Origin: JAYZVT01 sp050248375
GTDB lineage: Bacteria; Pseudomonadota; Alphaproteobacteria; Rhizobiales; Methyloligellaceae
Length of the DNA: 22,880 bases
Reading direction: 5' to 3'
Assembly: GCA_050248375.1 (NCBI GenBank)
Contig: JBFWSL010000026.1
Coordinates: forward strand, 1 to 22,880
Part shown: positions 14,402 to 21,393 of the stretch, piece by piece
Position numbering within the stretch: the stretch's first letter is position 1
How the letters are laid out: each line of letters starts with the position of its first letter
Translations under genes and position numbers: made by a program
Notes under the pieces: generated by a model
Told to the model about the DNA's origin: nothing
Seen by the model: the letters and a program-made list of their open reading frames with translations, nothing else
Database searches by the model: none

Positions 14402-14493
14402 CCCGGGCACGGGGCCGGAAGGGCTCGAGACTTTCCGCAATGGGGCCATGCCCGGGCTCAAGGGCGGCGCGCTTTCCCTCCGGCGCGCCGCCC
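14402..14493 (+). other. structured 3' region after the vWA gene
   Basis: Directly after the vWA stop codon, CCCGGGCA (14402-14409) pairs with TGCCCGGG (14449-14456), enclosing a smaller stem (CGGAAGG near 14416 with CTTTCCG near 14431). A second hairpin has a perfect 11 bp GC stem (GGGCGGCGCGC 14462-14472 with GCGCGCCGCCC 14483-14493) and a 10 nt loop. No T-run follows either stem. They probably end or protect the sigma/vWA message. With the repeat pair at 14507-14582, they account for most of the 330 nt spacer before the peptidase gene; nothing is recognisable in 14583-14729 apart from the peptidase ribosome site (AGGAG). Confidence 0.5.
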
Positions 14494-14506
14494 GTCCCGA
14501 CATATC

Positions 14507-14582
14507 GGACCCCGGGCCAAGCCCGGGGTTCCGGAGTGCGGCGCAAGGCAAAGCCTCGAAACCCCGGCGAAGGCCGGGGTCC
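14507..14582. repeat. inverted pair of GC hairpin repeats
   Basis: The first unit (14507-14533) has arms ACCCCGGGC and GCCCGGGGT; the second (14557-14582) is inverted and identical over 26 nt to the copy at 9980-10005. The pair is separated by 23 nt, the same layout as the pair at 9930-10005. The two arms of this pair are not exact complements of each other (GGGCCAAGCCC against GGCGAAGGCC), so each unit has kept its own hairpin. Confidence 0.85.
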
Positions 14583-14729
14583 AGCCATAACGAACAAGTC
14601 GGTCTCCCCTCTCCCTGTAGCCTGTCCTTGGGCTTGCCAGAGGCAAGACCCGGAGACCGGAATGACGCATGAGATAACCGGACAGACGATGCTACAAGGG
14701 GCATCCGGAATTTCAGGAGAGCCCGCACG

Positions 14730-16787
14730 ATGACCGACCAGAACCCGCTGCTTGCCAAGTGGACCACGCCCTACGAGGCGCCGCCCTTCGGCGAGATCGC
14801 GCCGACGCATTTCCTCCCTGCCTTCGAGACGGCGCTGAAGGCCCACGAGGCGGAGATCGCGGCGATCGCGGAGGACACCTCGCAAGCGGATTTCGCCAAC
14901 ACCGTGGAGGCCATGGAGCGCGCCGGCAAGGCGCTGCAGCGGGTGGCGCTGGTGTTCTTCAACCTGGCCAGCGCCAACACCAGCGACGAGATCCAGGCCA
15001 TCGAGCGGGAGATCGTGCCCCGGCTGGAGCGGCACCGCAGCGGCATCTACCTGAACGAAAAACTGTTCGCGCGGGTGGACGCCGCGTGGCGCAGGCGCGA
15101 GGAACTGAGGCTGACGCCGGAGCAGCGGCAGGTGCTGGAGCGCACCCATACGCGCTTCGTGCGCGCCGGCGCGGCGCTGGACCCTGATGCCAGGAAGCGC
15201 ATGGCCGGAATCGGGGAACGGCTGGCTTCTCTCGGCACCCGCTTCGCCCAGAACATCCTCAAGGACGAAAGCGCCTGGTCGATGGTGCTCGACGGGCCGG
15301 AAGGTCTGGCGGGACTGCCCGACTTCGCGGTGGAGGCGGCGGCACAGGCAGCGCAGGAGCGCGGCCTGAAGGGCGGGCATGTCATCACCCTGTCGCGCTC
15401 CAGCATCGAGCCGTTCCTGACTTTCTCCAGGCGGCGCGACCTGCGCGAGGAGGCGTGGTCGGCCTGGGTGAAGCGCGGCGAGCAGGACGGCGAAACCGAC
15501 AACCGGGGCATCGCGGAGGAGATGATCGCGCTCAGGGCGGAAGCGGCGCGGCTGATGGGCTATGACGCCTTCGCCGACTACAAGCTGGACGATTCCATGG
15601 CGCGGACGCCCGAGGCCGCGCTCGACCTCATGCGCAAGGTGTGGGAGCCGGCGCGCAGGCAGGCGCTGGCCGAGCAGGAGGCGCTGCAGCAGATGGTCGA
15701 GGCCGAGGGCGGCAATTTCAAACTCGCGCCCTGGGACTGGCGCTATTACGCGGAGAAGCGCCGCAAGGACCGGTTCGACCTGGACGAGGCCGAGATCAAG
15801 CCCTACTTCCAACTCGACCGCATGATCGAGGCTGCGTTCGACACCGCGTCGCGGCTGTTCGGGCTCACCTTCACCGAGCGGAAGGACGTGCCGGTCTATC
15901 ACCCCGACGTGCGCGCCTGGGACGTGCGCGACGCCGATGGCGGCCATGTGGGCCTGTTCCTCGGCGATTATTTCGCGCGCGCCAGCAAGCGCAGCGGGGC
16001 GTGGATGAGCGCCTACCGGGCGCAGGAGAAGCTCGACGGCGAGGTGCGGCCGGTCATCGTCAACGTGATGAGCTTCTCGAAAGGCTCGCCCTGCCTGCTC
16101 AGCTTCGAGGACGCGCGCACTCTGTTCCACGAGTTCGGCCACGCGCTGCACGGGCTTCTGAGCGATGTCACCTACCCGTCCATCTCAGGGACGGGCGTCT
16201 TGCGCGACTTCGTGGAGTTTCCGTCGCAGCTCTACGAACACTGGCTCGACCGGCCGGAGGTGCTGAAGCGTTACGCCGTGCACTACCGCACCGGCGAGCC
16301 GATCCCGGACGCGTTGCTGGAACGGGTGCTGGCGGCGCGCAACTTCAACCAGGGCTTCGCCACGGTGGAGTATCTGGCTTCCGCGCTCTACGACATGGAG
16401 CTGCACCGGGTCGGCGCGCCCGGGGCGGGCGAGGCGGCGGACTTCGAGCGGCGCGTCCTCGAGCAGATCGGCATGCCGGACGCCATCGCCATGCGCCACC
16501 GCCCGGCGCATTTCGCCCATGTGTTCGCGGGCGACGGCTACGCGGCGGGCTACTATGCCTATCTGTGGTCGGAGGTGCTGTCGGCGGACGGCTTCGCGGC
16601 CTTCGAGGAAACCGGCGACGTGTTCGACCGCCAGAGCGCGAAGCGCCTCAGGGAGCATGTGCTCTCGGCCGGGTTCCGCACCGCCCCCGGCGACGCCTAC
16701 CGGGCGTTCCGGGGCCGCGAGCCCGAGCCCGCCGCGCTGCTGAAGCGCCGCGGACTGGTGGAGATATCCGCCGAAGCGGAGATGTGA
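14730..16787 (+). CDS. M3 family oligopeptidase / peptidyl-dipeptidase (Dcp/OpdA-like)
   Basis: A 685-residue zinc metallopeptidase of family M3A, full length for the family. The zinc site is H467-E468-F-G-H471, with the third ligand probably E496 in LRDFVEFPSQLYEHWL. Other family landmarks are SFSKGSPCLLSFEDARTLFHEFGHALHG, the substrate-loop segment FAHVFAGDGYAAGYYAYLWSEVLSADGF, and the N-terminal LLAKWTTPYEAPPFGEI. There is no signal peptide, so it acts in the cytoplasm, degrading short peptides, possibly including cleaved signal peptides as OpdA does. The ATG at 14730 follows an AGGAG site. It meets the dcd gene tail to tail with a 3-base gap. The choice between Dcp-like and OpdA-like specificity is left open. 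Confidence 0.93.
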   Translation: MTDQNPLLAKWTTPYEAPPFGEIAPTHFLPAFETALKAHEAEIAAIAEDTSQADFANTVEAMERAGKALQRVALVFFNLASANTSDEIQAIEREIVPRLERHRSGIYLNEKLFARVDAAWRRREELRLTPEQRQVLERTHTRFVRAGAALDPDARKRMAGIGERLASLGTRFAQNILKDESAWSMVLDGPEGLAGLPDFAVEAAAQAAQERGLKGGHVITLSRSSIEPFLTFSRRRDLREEAWSAWVKRGEQDGETDNRGIAEEMIALRAEAARLMGYDAFADYKLDDSMARTPEAALDLMRKVWEPARRQALAEQEALQQMVEAEGGNFKLAPWDWRYYAEKRRKDRFDLDEAEIKPYFQLDRMIEAAFDTASRLFGLTFTERKDVPVYHPDVRAWDVRDADGGHVGLFLGDYFARASKRSGAWMSAYRAQEKLDGEVRPVIVNVMSFSKGSPCLLSFEDARTLFHEFGHALHGLLSDVTYPSISGTGVLRDFVEFPSQLYEHWLDRPEVLKRYAVHYRTGEPIPDALLERVLAARNFNQGFATVEYLASALYDMELHRVGAPGAGEAADFERRVLEQIGMPDAIAMRHRPAHFAHVFAGDGYAAGYYAYLWSEVLSADGFAAFEETGDVFDRQSAKRLREHVLSAGFRTAPGDAYRAFRGREPEPAALLKRRGLVEISAEAEM

Positions 16788-16790
16788 AGC

Positions 16791-17921
16791 TCAGTCCTGC
16801 CGGAAGTGCTTGGAGAGCTTCAGGCCCTGCGCCTGGTAGTGGGAGCCGAGGCCCGAGCCGTAGACGATCTCCGGCGCTTCGGTGAGCGGCTCGTAGACCA
16901 GCCGGCCGATGATCTGGCCGTCCTCGATGATGAAGGGGACCTTGTGGCTGCGCACCTCGAGCACGGCGCGGCTGCCGTGCCCGCCGGCGGCCGCATGGCC
17001 GAAGCCCGGATCGAAGAAGCCCGCGTAGTGGACGCGGAACTCGCCGACGAGCGGGTTGAACGGCACCATCTCCGCCGCATGGGTGGGCGGCACATGCACC
17101 GCCTCCTTGGAGGCGAGGATGTAGAACTGGTCGGGATCGAGGATCAGGCGCTTCTCGCCGCGTGACAGGATCGGCTCCCAGTAGTCCAGCACCTTGCAGG
17201 CGCCGGGCCTGTCCACGTCGACAAGGCCGGTATGGCGCTTGGCGCGGTAGCCGATGAGGCCGGTTCCGGGATCGCCCGCCAGGTCGACCGAGAGCGCCAC
17301 GCCCTTGTCGATGTCGGCATCGGCGGAGGAGACCAGCGCGTGCTCGGCGTGCAGCGCCAGCATCACCGCGTCGCTCGCCTCCACCTCGCCGGAGCGGAAG
17401 CGTATCTGCGACAGGCGCGAGCCGGTGCGCACCAGCACGGGGAAGGTCTGCGGGCAAATCTCCGCATAGAGCGCGCCGGTGTAACCGGCGGGAATCTGGT
17501 CGAAAGCGCGCGCGCCGTCGGCGATGACGCGGGTGAAGACATCGAGGCGGCCGGTGGAGCTTTTCGGATTGCAGGCCGCGGACAGGTTGCCGGGCAGCGC
17601 CAGGCTCTCCAGCAGCGGCACGATATAGACGCAGCCGGTTTCCAGCACCGCCCCGTCGCGCAGATCGAAGGTATGGAGGGCGAAGTCGTTGAGCCGGTCG
17701 GCGACCCTGACATGCGAGCCCGGCAGGAAGCTGGCCCGGACCCGGTAGGCGACCTCCCCCAGCCGCAGGTCGAGGCTGGCGGGCTGAATCTGCTCCGTGA
17801 CGAGCTGGCGGAAGGCGGTGATGCCCCCGGCCGCCGCCAGCGCCTTGATGGCCTGGGAGGGCAGGATGCCGGGCCGCGAAGCCGCGGCCTGATGCCTTGC
17901 TGCGTTGCCCTGGCGTGTCAT
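16791..17921 (-). CDS. dcd: dCTP deaminase, double-domain form
   Basis: A 376-residue deoxycytidine triphosphate deaminase, which makes dUTP from dCTP for thymidylate synthesis. It is about twice the length of E. coli Dcd (193 residues) and appears to hold two trimer-type dUTPase/Dcd folds in tandem. The first half has QPASLDLRLGEVAYRVRASFLPG, KSSTGRLDVFTRVI (120-133, matching the RSS segment) and YTGALYAEI with E154, the expected catalytic Glu. The second half repeats the pattern: LILDPDQFYILASKEAVHVPP, then GFFDPGFGH and RAVLEVRSHKVPFIIEDGQIIGRL. The long form is, to my knowledge, usual in alphaproteobacteria. The ATG at 17921 is preferred to the one at 17972, which would place the start inside the promoter of the divergent metZ leader. 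Confidence 0.88.
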   Translation of the reverse strand: MTRQGNAARHQAAASRPGILPSQAIKALAAAGGITAFRQLVTEQIQPASLDLRLGEVAYRVRASFLPGSHVRVADRLNDFALHTFDLRDGAVLETGCVYIVPLLESLALPGNLSAACNPKSSTGRLDVFTRVIADGARAFDQIPAGYTGALYAEICPQTFPVLVRTGSRLSQIRFRSGEVEASDAVMLALHAEHALVSSADADIDKGVALSVDLAGDPGTGLIGYRAKRHTGLVDVDRPGACKVLDYWEPILSRGEKRLILDPDQFYILASKEAVHVPPTHAAEMVPFNPLVGEFRVHYAGFFDPGFGHAAAGGHGSRAVLEVRSHKVPFIIEDGQIIGRLVYEPLTEAPEIVYGSGLGSHYQAQGLKLSKHFRQD

Positions 17922-17947
17922 GGCAAATGCTGTAACCCAACGCCCCC

Positions 17948-17977
17948 TTGACGCCAAGCGCCGTTCGGGCAATTAAT
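17948..17977 (+). promoter_or_regulatory. promoter of the SAM-II/metZ leader
   Basis: TTGACG (17948-17953) and ATTAAT (17972-17977) are separated by 18 bases. Transcription would start near 17984, just ahead of the first aptamer stem at 17988, which is the expected position for a riboswitch promoter. Confidence 0.6.
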
Positions 17978-17985
17978 CCCCAGCA

Positions 17986-18046
17986 TTCGTGGTGATTTGG
18001 CCGGCCGGCTTGCAGCCACGTTAAACAACTCGCTAAAAGGGCCGAT
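17986..18046 (+). ncRNA. SAM-II riboswitch aptamer
   Basis: This is a cis-regulatory RNA that binds S-adenosylmethionine. The match to the SAM-II (metA-type) consensus is close: CGTGG (17988-17992) and CCACG (18016-18020) form P1 around GTGATTT and CTTGCAGCC, then TTAAA and CGCTAAAAGG precede the pseudoknot strand. P2 pairs CGGCC (18002-18006) with GGCCG (18040-18044). SAM-II aptamers are known upstream of methionine genes in alphaproteobacteria, including metA, metX and metZ. The aptamer lies 80 bases ahead of the metZ ATG. Confidence 0.93.
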
Positions 18047-18053
18047 GGGCATG

Positions 18054-18091
18054 AACCCGGTCTTTGGAGCGATGTTCCGGCCGGGTTTTTT
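18054..18091 (+). terminator. intrinsic terminator in the metZ leader
   Basis: AACCCGG (18054-18060) pairs with CCGGGTT (18081-18087), and the right arm runs into a T-run (18086-18091). It sits between the SAM-II aptamer and the ribosome site, so it can only be a regulated leader terminator. The octamer CCGGCCGG occurs both in the aptamer (18001-18008) and across the right arm (18077-18084), offering a competing antiterminator pairing. Confidence 0.75.
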
Positions 18092-18126
18092 GTTGCCGCG
18101 CCCGAAGCGCGGAAGGAGTTGGCCCA

Positions 18127-19338
18127 ATGGCCCGCAAGCAGGACCGCAAACCCGCTGCCCCCAACTGGCAGCCCGCCACCACGCTGGTGCATGGCGGAAC
18201 CCTACGCAGCCCCTTCGGCGAGACGTCCGAGGCGCTCTACCTGAATTCCGGCTTCGTCTACGAGACGGCCGAGCAGGCGGAAGCCCGCTTCAAGGGCGAC
18301 GAGGAGGGCTACGTCTATTCGCGCTACGCCAACCCGACCATGACCATGTTCGAGGACCGCATGAAGCTGCTGGAGGGCGCGGAAGCCGCCCGCGGCACGG
18401 CGACGGGCATGGCGGCGGTGGCCTCGGCGATGCTGTGCCAGCTCAAGGCGGGCGACCATGTGGTGTCGGGGCGGGCCCTGTTCGGTTCGTGTCGATACAT
18501 TGTGGAAAACCTGTTGCCGAAATTCGGCGTGGACTCGACGCTTGTTGACGGCCGCGACCTGAAAGCCTGGGAAAAGGCGGTACGGCCCAACACGAAGGTG
18601 TTCTTCTTCGAGACGCCGACCAACCCGACGCTGGAACTTGTGGATATCACGGGCGTTTCGGAGATTGCTCACGCGGCGGGGGCGCAGGTGGTCATCGACA
18701 ACGTGTTCGCCACGCCGCTGCTGCAGCGCCCGCTGACCAGGGGCGCCGACATCGTCGTCTACTCGGCCACCAAGCATATCGACGGCCAGGGCCGCTGCCT
18801 GGGCGGGGTGATTCTCGGCACCAACGAATTCGTGGACGAGAAGCTGCACGATTTCCTGAAGCATACCGGCCCGAGCATCAGCCCGTTCAACGCCTGGGTG
18901 ATGCTGAAGGGCCTGGAGACCCTGCCGCTGCGCGTGGAAAGGCAGTGCGCCTCCGCCGCCGTGGTGGCGGATTTCCTCGCCAGCCGTCCCGAAGTGAAGA
19001 AGGTGTATTACCCGGGCCGCAAGGACCATCCGCAATACGCGCTGGCGAAGAAGCAGATGGACAATGGCGGCACCATGGTCGCCTTCGAGGTGAAGGGCGG
19101 CAAGAAGGCGGCCTTCGCCTTCATGAACGCCCTTCAGGTGGCGAAAATCTCCAACAACCTGGGCGACGCCAAGAGCCTCATCACCCATCCGGCGACGACC
19201 ACCCACCAGCGCCTGAACGAGCAGGAGCGGGCGGAACTGAGCATCACCGATTCGCTAATGCGGCTTTCGGTGGGCCTGGAGGACATTTCCGACCTTCTGG
19301 CCGATATTGACCGCGGCCTGACCGCCTCTAAAATCTGA
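18127..19338 (+). CDS. metZ: O-succinylhomoserine sulfhydrylase
   Basis: A 403-residue PLP enzyme of the Cys/Met metabolism family. It makes homocysteine directly from O-succinylhomoserine and sulfide, the direct-sulfhydrylation route to methionine. The PLP-binding lysine is K216 in YSATKHIDGQGRCLGGVILG, the MetZ form of the motif. Other family segments are TTLVHGGTLRSPFGETSEALYLNSGFVYE, VIDNVFATPLLQRPL and SLITHPATTTHQRL. The ATG at 18127 lies 8 bases after AAGGAG; an upstream in-frame ATG at 18064 would start inside the leader terminator. A small hairpin (18096-18101 with 18107-18112) abuts the ribosome site. Expression should fall when SAM is abundant. The following apaG gene is a frequent alphaproteobacterial neighbour. 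Use of O-acetylhomoserine instead cannot be excluded. Confidence 0.94.
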   Translation: MARKQDRKPAAPNWQPATTLVHGGTLRSPFGETSEALYLNSGFVYETAEQAEARFKGDEEGYVYSRYANPTMTMFEDRMKLLEGAEAARGTATGMAAVASAMLCQLKAGDHVVSGRALFGSCRYIVENLLPKFGVDSTLVDGRDLKAWEKAVRPNTKVFFFETPTNPTLELVDITGVSEIAHAAGAQVVIDNVFATPLLQRPLTRGADIVVYSATKHIDGQGRCLGGVILGTNEFVDEKLHDFLKHTGPSISPFNAWVMLKGLETLPLRVERQCASAAVVADFLASRPEVKKVYYPGRKDHPQYALAKKQMDNGGTMVAFEVKGGKKAAFAFMNALQVAKISNNLGDAKSLITHPATTTHQRLNEQERAELSITDSLMRLSVGLEDISDLLADIDRGLTASKI

Positions 19339-19342
19339 CCCG

Positions 19343-19391
19343 GAGCCTGATGCCAGAAAGTGGACATCACTTTTTGGAGAACATCATGCTC
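19343..19391. repeat. 49 nt palindromic element, copy 3
   Basis: Outer arms GAGCCTGATG (19343-19352) and CATCATGCTC (19382-19391) pair with one mismatch. The inner 10 bp stem (19353-19362 with 19368-19377) has one G-T wobble and a 5 nt loop. The 4 nt 3' bulge is AGAA (19378-19381). It is about 73 percent identical (36 of 49) to copy 2 read on the minus strand. It begins 4 bases after the metZ stop codon and may act as the metZ transcript end. The 105 bases after it, up to apaG, are richer in A and T at first and hold nothing else I recognise. Confidence 0.78.
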
Positions 19392-19496
19392 AACTATTAG
19401 AATCGATCAACTTTTCTGCAATTGGCTGAGTCCACCCAATTGCAGGTTGATCCAGGAGCCGCGGCCATCCCGGCCGCGGCCTGCGCGGGACCAGAC

Positions 19497-19889
19497 ATGT
19501 ACGAAGCCACGACCGGCTCGATCCGGGTTAGCGTCGAGCCCGCGTTCCAGGAAGACGACTCGTCGCCGGGCGACAGCGTCTACTTCTGGAGCTACACGGT
19601 GGAGATCGAGAATATGGGCGAGGAGCCGGTGCGGCTGCGCTCGCGCTACTGGCGCATCACCAACTCTTCCGGCCAGACGCAGGAAGTGCGCGGGGCCGGC
19701 GTCGTCGGCCAGGAGCCGGTGATCGAGCCGGGCGGCAGCTTCCGCTACACCAGCGGCGCGCCTCTCTCCACGGCCTCGGGCATCATGATGGGCTCGTACC
19801 AGATGCAGCGCGCTTCCGGGGAGACCTTCCAGGTGGCCATTCCCGCCTTCTCGCTCGACAGCCCGCACGCCCGCGTCACGGTGAATTAG
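19497..19889 (+). CDS. apaG: ApaG family protein
   Basis: A 130-residue protein that is ApaG over its full length, a beta-sandwich (FnIII-like) domain. It starts MYEATTGSIRVSVEPAFQ, then has YFWSYTVEIENMGEEPVRLRSRYWRI, the glycine-rich GAGVVGQEPVIEPGGSFRYTSG signature and a terminal MMGSYQM segment. ApaG/CorD affects Co2+ resistance and Mg2+ efflux in enterobacteria, but its molecular role is unsettled. The ATG at 19497 gives the family start; a TTG at 19422 would add 25 unrelated residues. The stop codon TAG shares its G with the GTG start of the trkH-like gene. Confidence 0.92.
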   Translation: MYEATTGSIRVSVEPAFQEDDSSPGDSVYFWSYTVEIENMGEEPVRLRSRYWRITNSSGQTQEVRGAGVVGQEPVIEPGGSFRYTSGAPLSTASGIMMGSYQMQRASGETFQVAIPAFSLDSPHARVTVN

Positions 19890-21391
19890 TGTCTGAAACC
19901 GGCGCACTGCGGATGACGGACTCCTCCGGCACCCGCAGCATCTACGATTTCAGGCCCGTATTGCTGGTCATCGGCGTCCTGCTGGCGACGCTCGGCTGCG
20001 CCATGATGCTGCCGGCGATGTACGACCTGGCGATGGGGCACGACGACTGGCAGATCTTCGCCGCCTCCTCGCTCATCACCCTGTTCGTCGGCACTTCGCT
20101 CGCCTTCGCCAACCGCGGACGCACGGAAAACCTGACCATCCGCCAGGCCTTCCTGATGACCAACCTGGCCTGGATCGCGCTGACCGCCTTCGGGGCCCTG
20201 CCCTTCGCCTGGTCGAGCGAGAAGGTGGGCTACACCGACGCCTTCTTCGAGACCATGTCGGGCATCACCACGACGGGCGCAACCGTGCTGCAGGGCCTCG
20301 ACGCGCTGCCGCCCGGACTGCTGCTGTGGCGCGGCATCCTGCAATGGCTGGGCGGCCTCGGCATCATCGTCATGGCCGTGGCGCTGCTGCCGATCCTGCA
20401 GATCGGCGGCATGCAGATGTTCCGGGTGGAGGCCTTCGACACGGCGGGCAAGGTGCTGCCCCGCGCCACCCAGATCGCGGGCTCGCTGACGGCGTTCTAC
20501 GTGGCGGCGACGGCAACCTGCGCCATCGCCTACGCCCTGGCGGGCATGTCGACCTTCGACGCCATCGTGCATTCGATGACCACCATCGCCACCGGCGGCT
20601 ATTCCAATCACGACGCCTCCTTCGCCTATTTCGACAGCGCCATGATCGAGATCGTGTGCATCGTGTTCATGTGCGTGGGCAGCCTGCCCTTCGTCCTCTA
20701 CCTCAAGGCGATCAGCACCGGCGACATCCGCTGCCTCACCGCCGACAGCCAGGTGCGGTGGTTCTTCGGCGCCATTACCCTCTTCACCACCATCGCGGTG
20801 ATTTCCTACGAGGCCAACATCCCCGAACCCGGCGGAAGCAAGACGCTGGACGCATTGTTCAACGTGGTGTCGATCCTGACGGGAACAGGCTACGCCACCA
20901 CCGCCTACGACCTGTGGAGCCCGCTGGCGATGGTGCTGTTCTTCCTGATGATGTTCGTGGGCGGATGCACAGGCTCCACGTCCTGCGGGCTGAAGATCTT
21001 CCGCTTCCAGGTGATGTTCGAGACCATCCGCTGCCGGGTGCGTCACGTGATCTACCCCAAGGGCGTGTTCGTGGAGCGCTACAACGGCAAGCCGATCCCC
21101 GACACGGTCATCAACGCGGTCATGGGCCTGTTCCTGCTGTTCATGACGGTATTCGCCGTCTCGGCCACCCTGCTCTCCATCGTCGGGCTGGACAGCCTCA
21201 CGGCCATCTCGGCCGCCGCGACGGCGGTGTCCAACGTCGGCCCCGGCCTCGGGCCGGTGGTCGGCCCGGCCGGCAATTTCTCCACCCTGCCGGATTCCGC
21301 CAAGTGGATCCTGTCCGCCACCATGCTGCTGGGACGGCTGGAAATCTTCACGGTGCTGGTTCTGTTCACGCCCGCGTTCTGGCGGGCCTGA
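19889..21391 (+). CDS. trkH: TrkH/KtrB family potassium uptake channel subunit
   Basis: A 500-residue inner-membrane K+ transporter of the Trk/Ktr superfamily. All four pore-loop filter segments are visible: TTTGA (127-131), ATGGYS (234-239), TGTGYA (331-336) and SNVGPG (448-453), each with the filter glycine. The conserved FVGGCTGSTSCGLKI region follows the third loop. The GTG at 19889 overlaps the apaG stop by one base and is preceded by GGTGA; an ATG at 19913 is the alternative start, 8 residues shorter. No NAD-binding TrkA gene is in the window, so the gating partner must be elsewhere. It ends 2 bases from the convergent RND gene. Confidence 0.93.
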   Translation: MSETGALRMTDSSGTRSIYDFRPVLLVIGVLLATLGCAMMLPAMYDLAMGHDDWQIFAASSLITLFVGTSLAFANRGRTENLTIRQAFLMTNLAWIALTAFGALPFAWSSEKVGYTDAFFETMSGITTTGATVLQGLDALPPGLLLWRGILQWLGGLGIIVMAVALLPILQIGGMQMFRVEAFDTAGKVLPRATQIAGSLTAFYVAATATCAIAYALAGMSTFDAIVHSMTTIATGGYSNHDASFAYFDSAMIEIVCIVFMCVGSLPFVLYLKAISTGDIRCLTADSQVRWFFGAITLFTTIAVISYEANIPEPGGSKTLDALFNVVSILTGTGYATTAYDLWSPLAMVLFFLMMFVGGCTGSTSCGLKIFRFQVMFETIRCRVRHVIYPKGVFVERYNGKPIPDTVINAVMGLFLLFMTVFAVSATLLSIVGLDSLTAISAAATAVSNVGPGLGPVVGPAGNFSTLPDSAKWILSATMLLGRLEIFTVLVLFTPAFWRA

Positions 21392-21393
21392 GC

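Noticed and set aside
13395..16151. A 918-codon open frame on the minus strand across the vWA and peptidase genes.
   Set aside because: It is antisense to two clear genes and crosses their spacer and the hairpin repeats. Its composition (His, Arg, Gln, Gly, Val) is typical of high-GC shadow frames, with no domain.
16648..18192. A 514-codon minus-strand open frame overlapping dcd in another frame and crossing the riboswitch.
   Set aside because: The dcd frame matches the family over its length; this frame covers the SAM-II leader and has shadow composition.
19339..19440. Possible insertion-sequence remnant after metZ, because the patch is richer in A and T than its surroundings.
   Set aside because: Most of it is explained by the 49 nt palindrome; no transposase fragment or target-site duplication is visible.
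19422..19496. N-terminal extension of ApaG from the TTG at 19422.
   Set aside because: The added 25 residues resemble no part of the family, and the ATG at 19497 gives the standard 130-residue protein.
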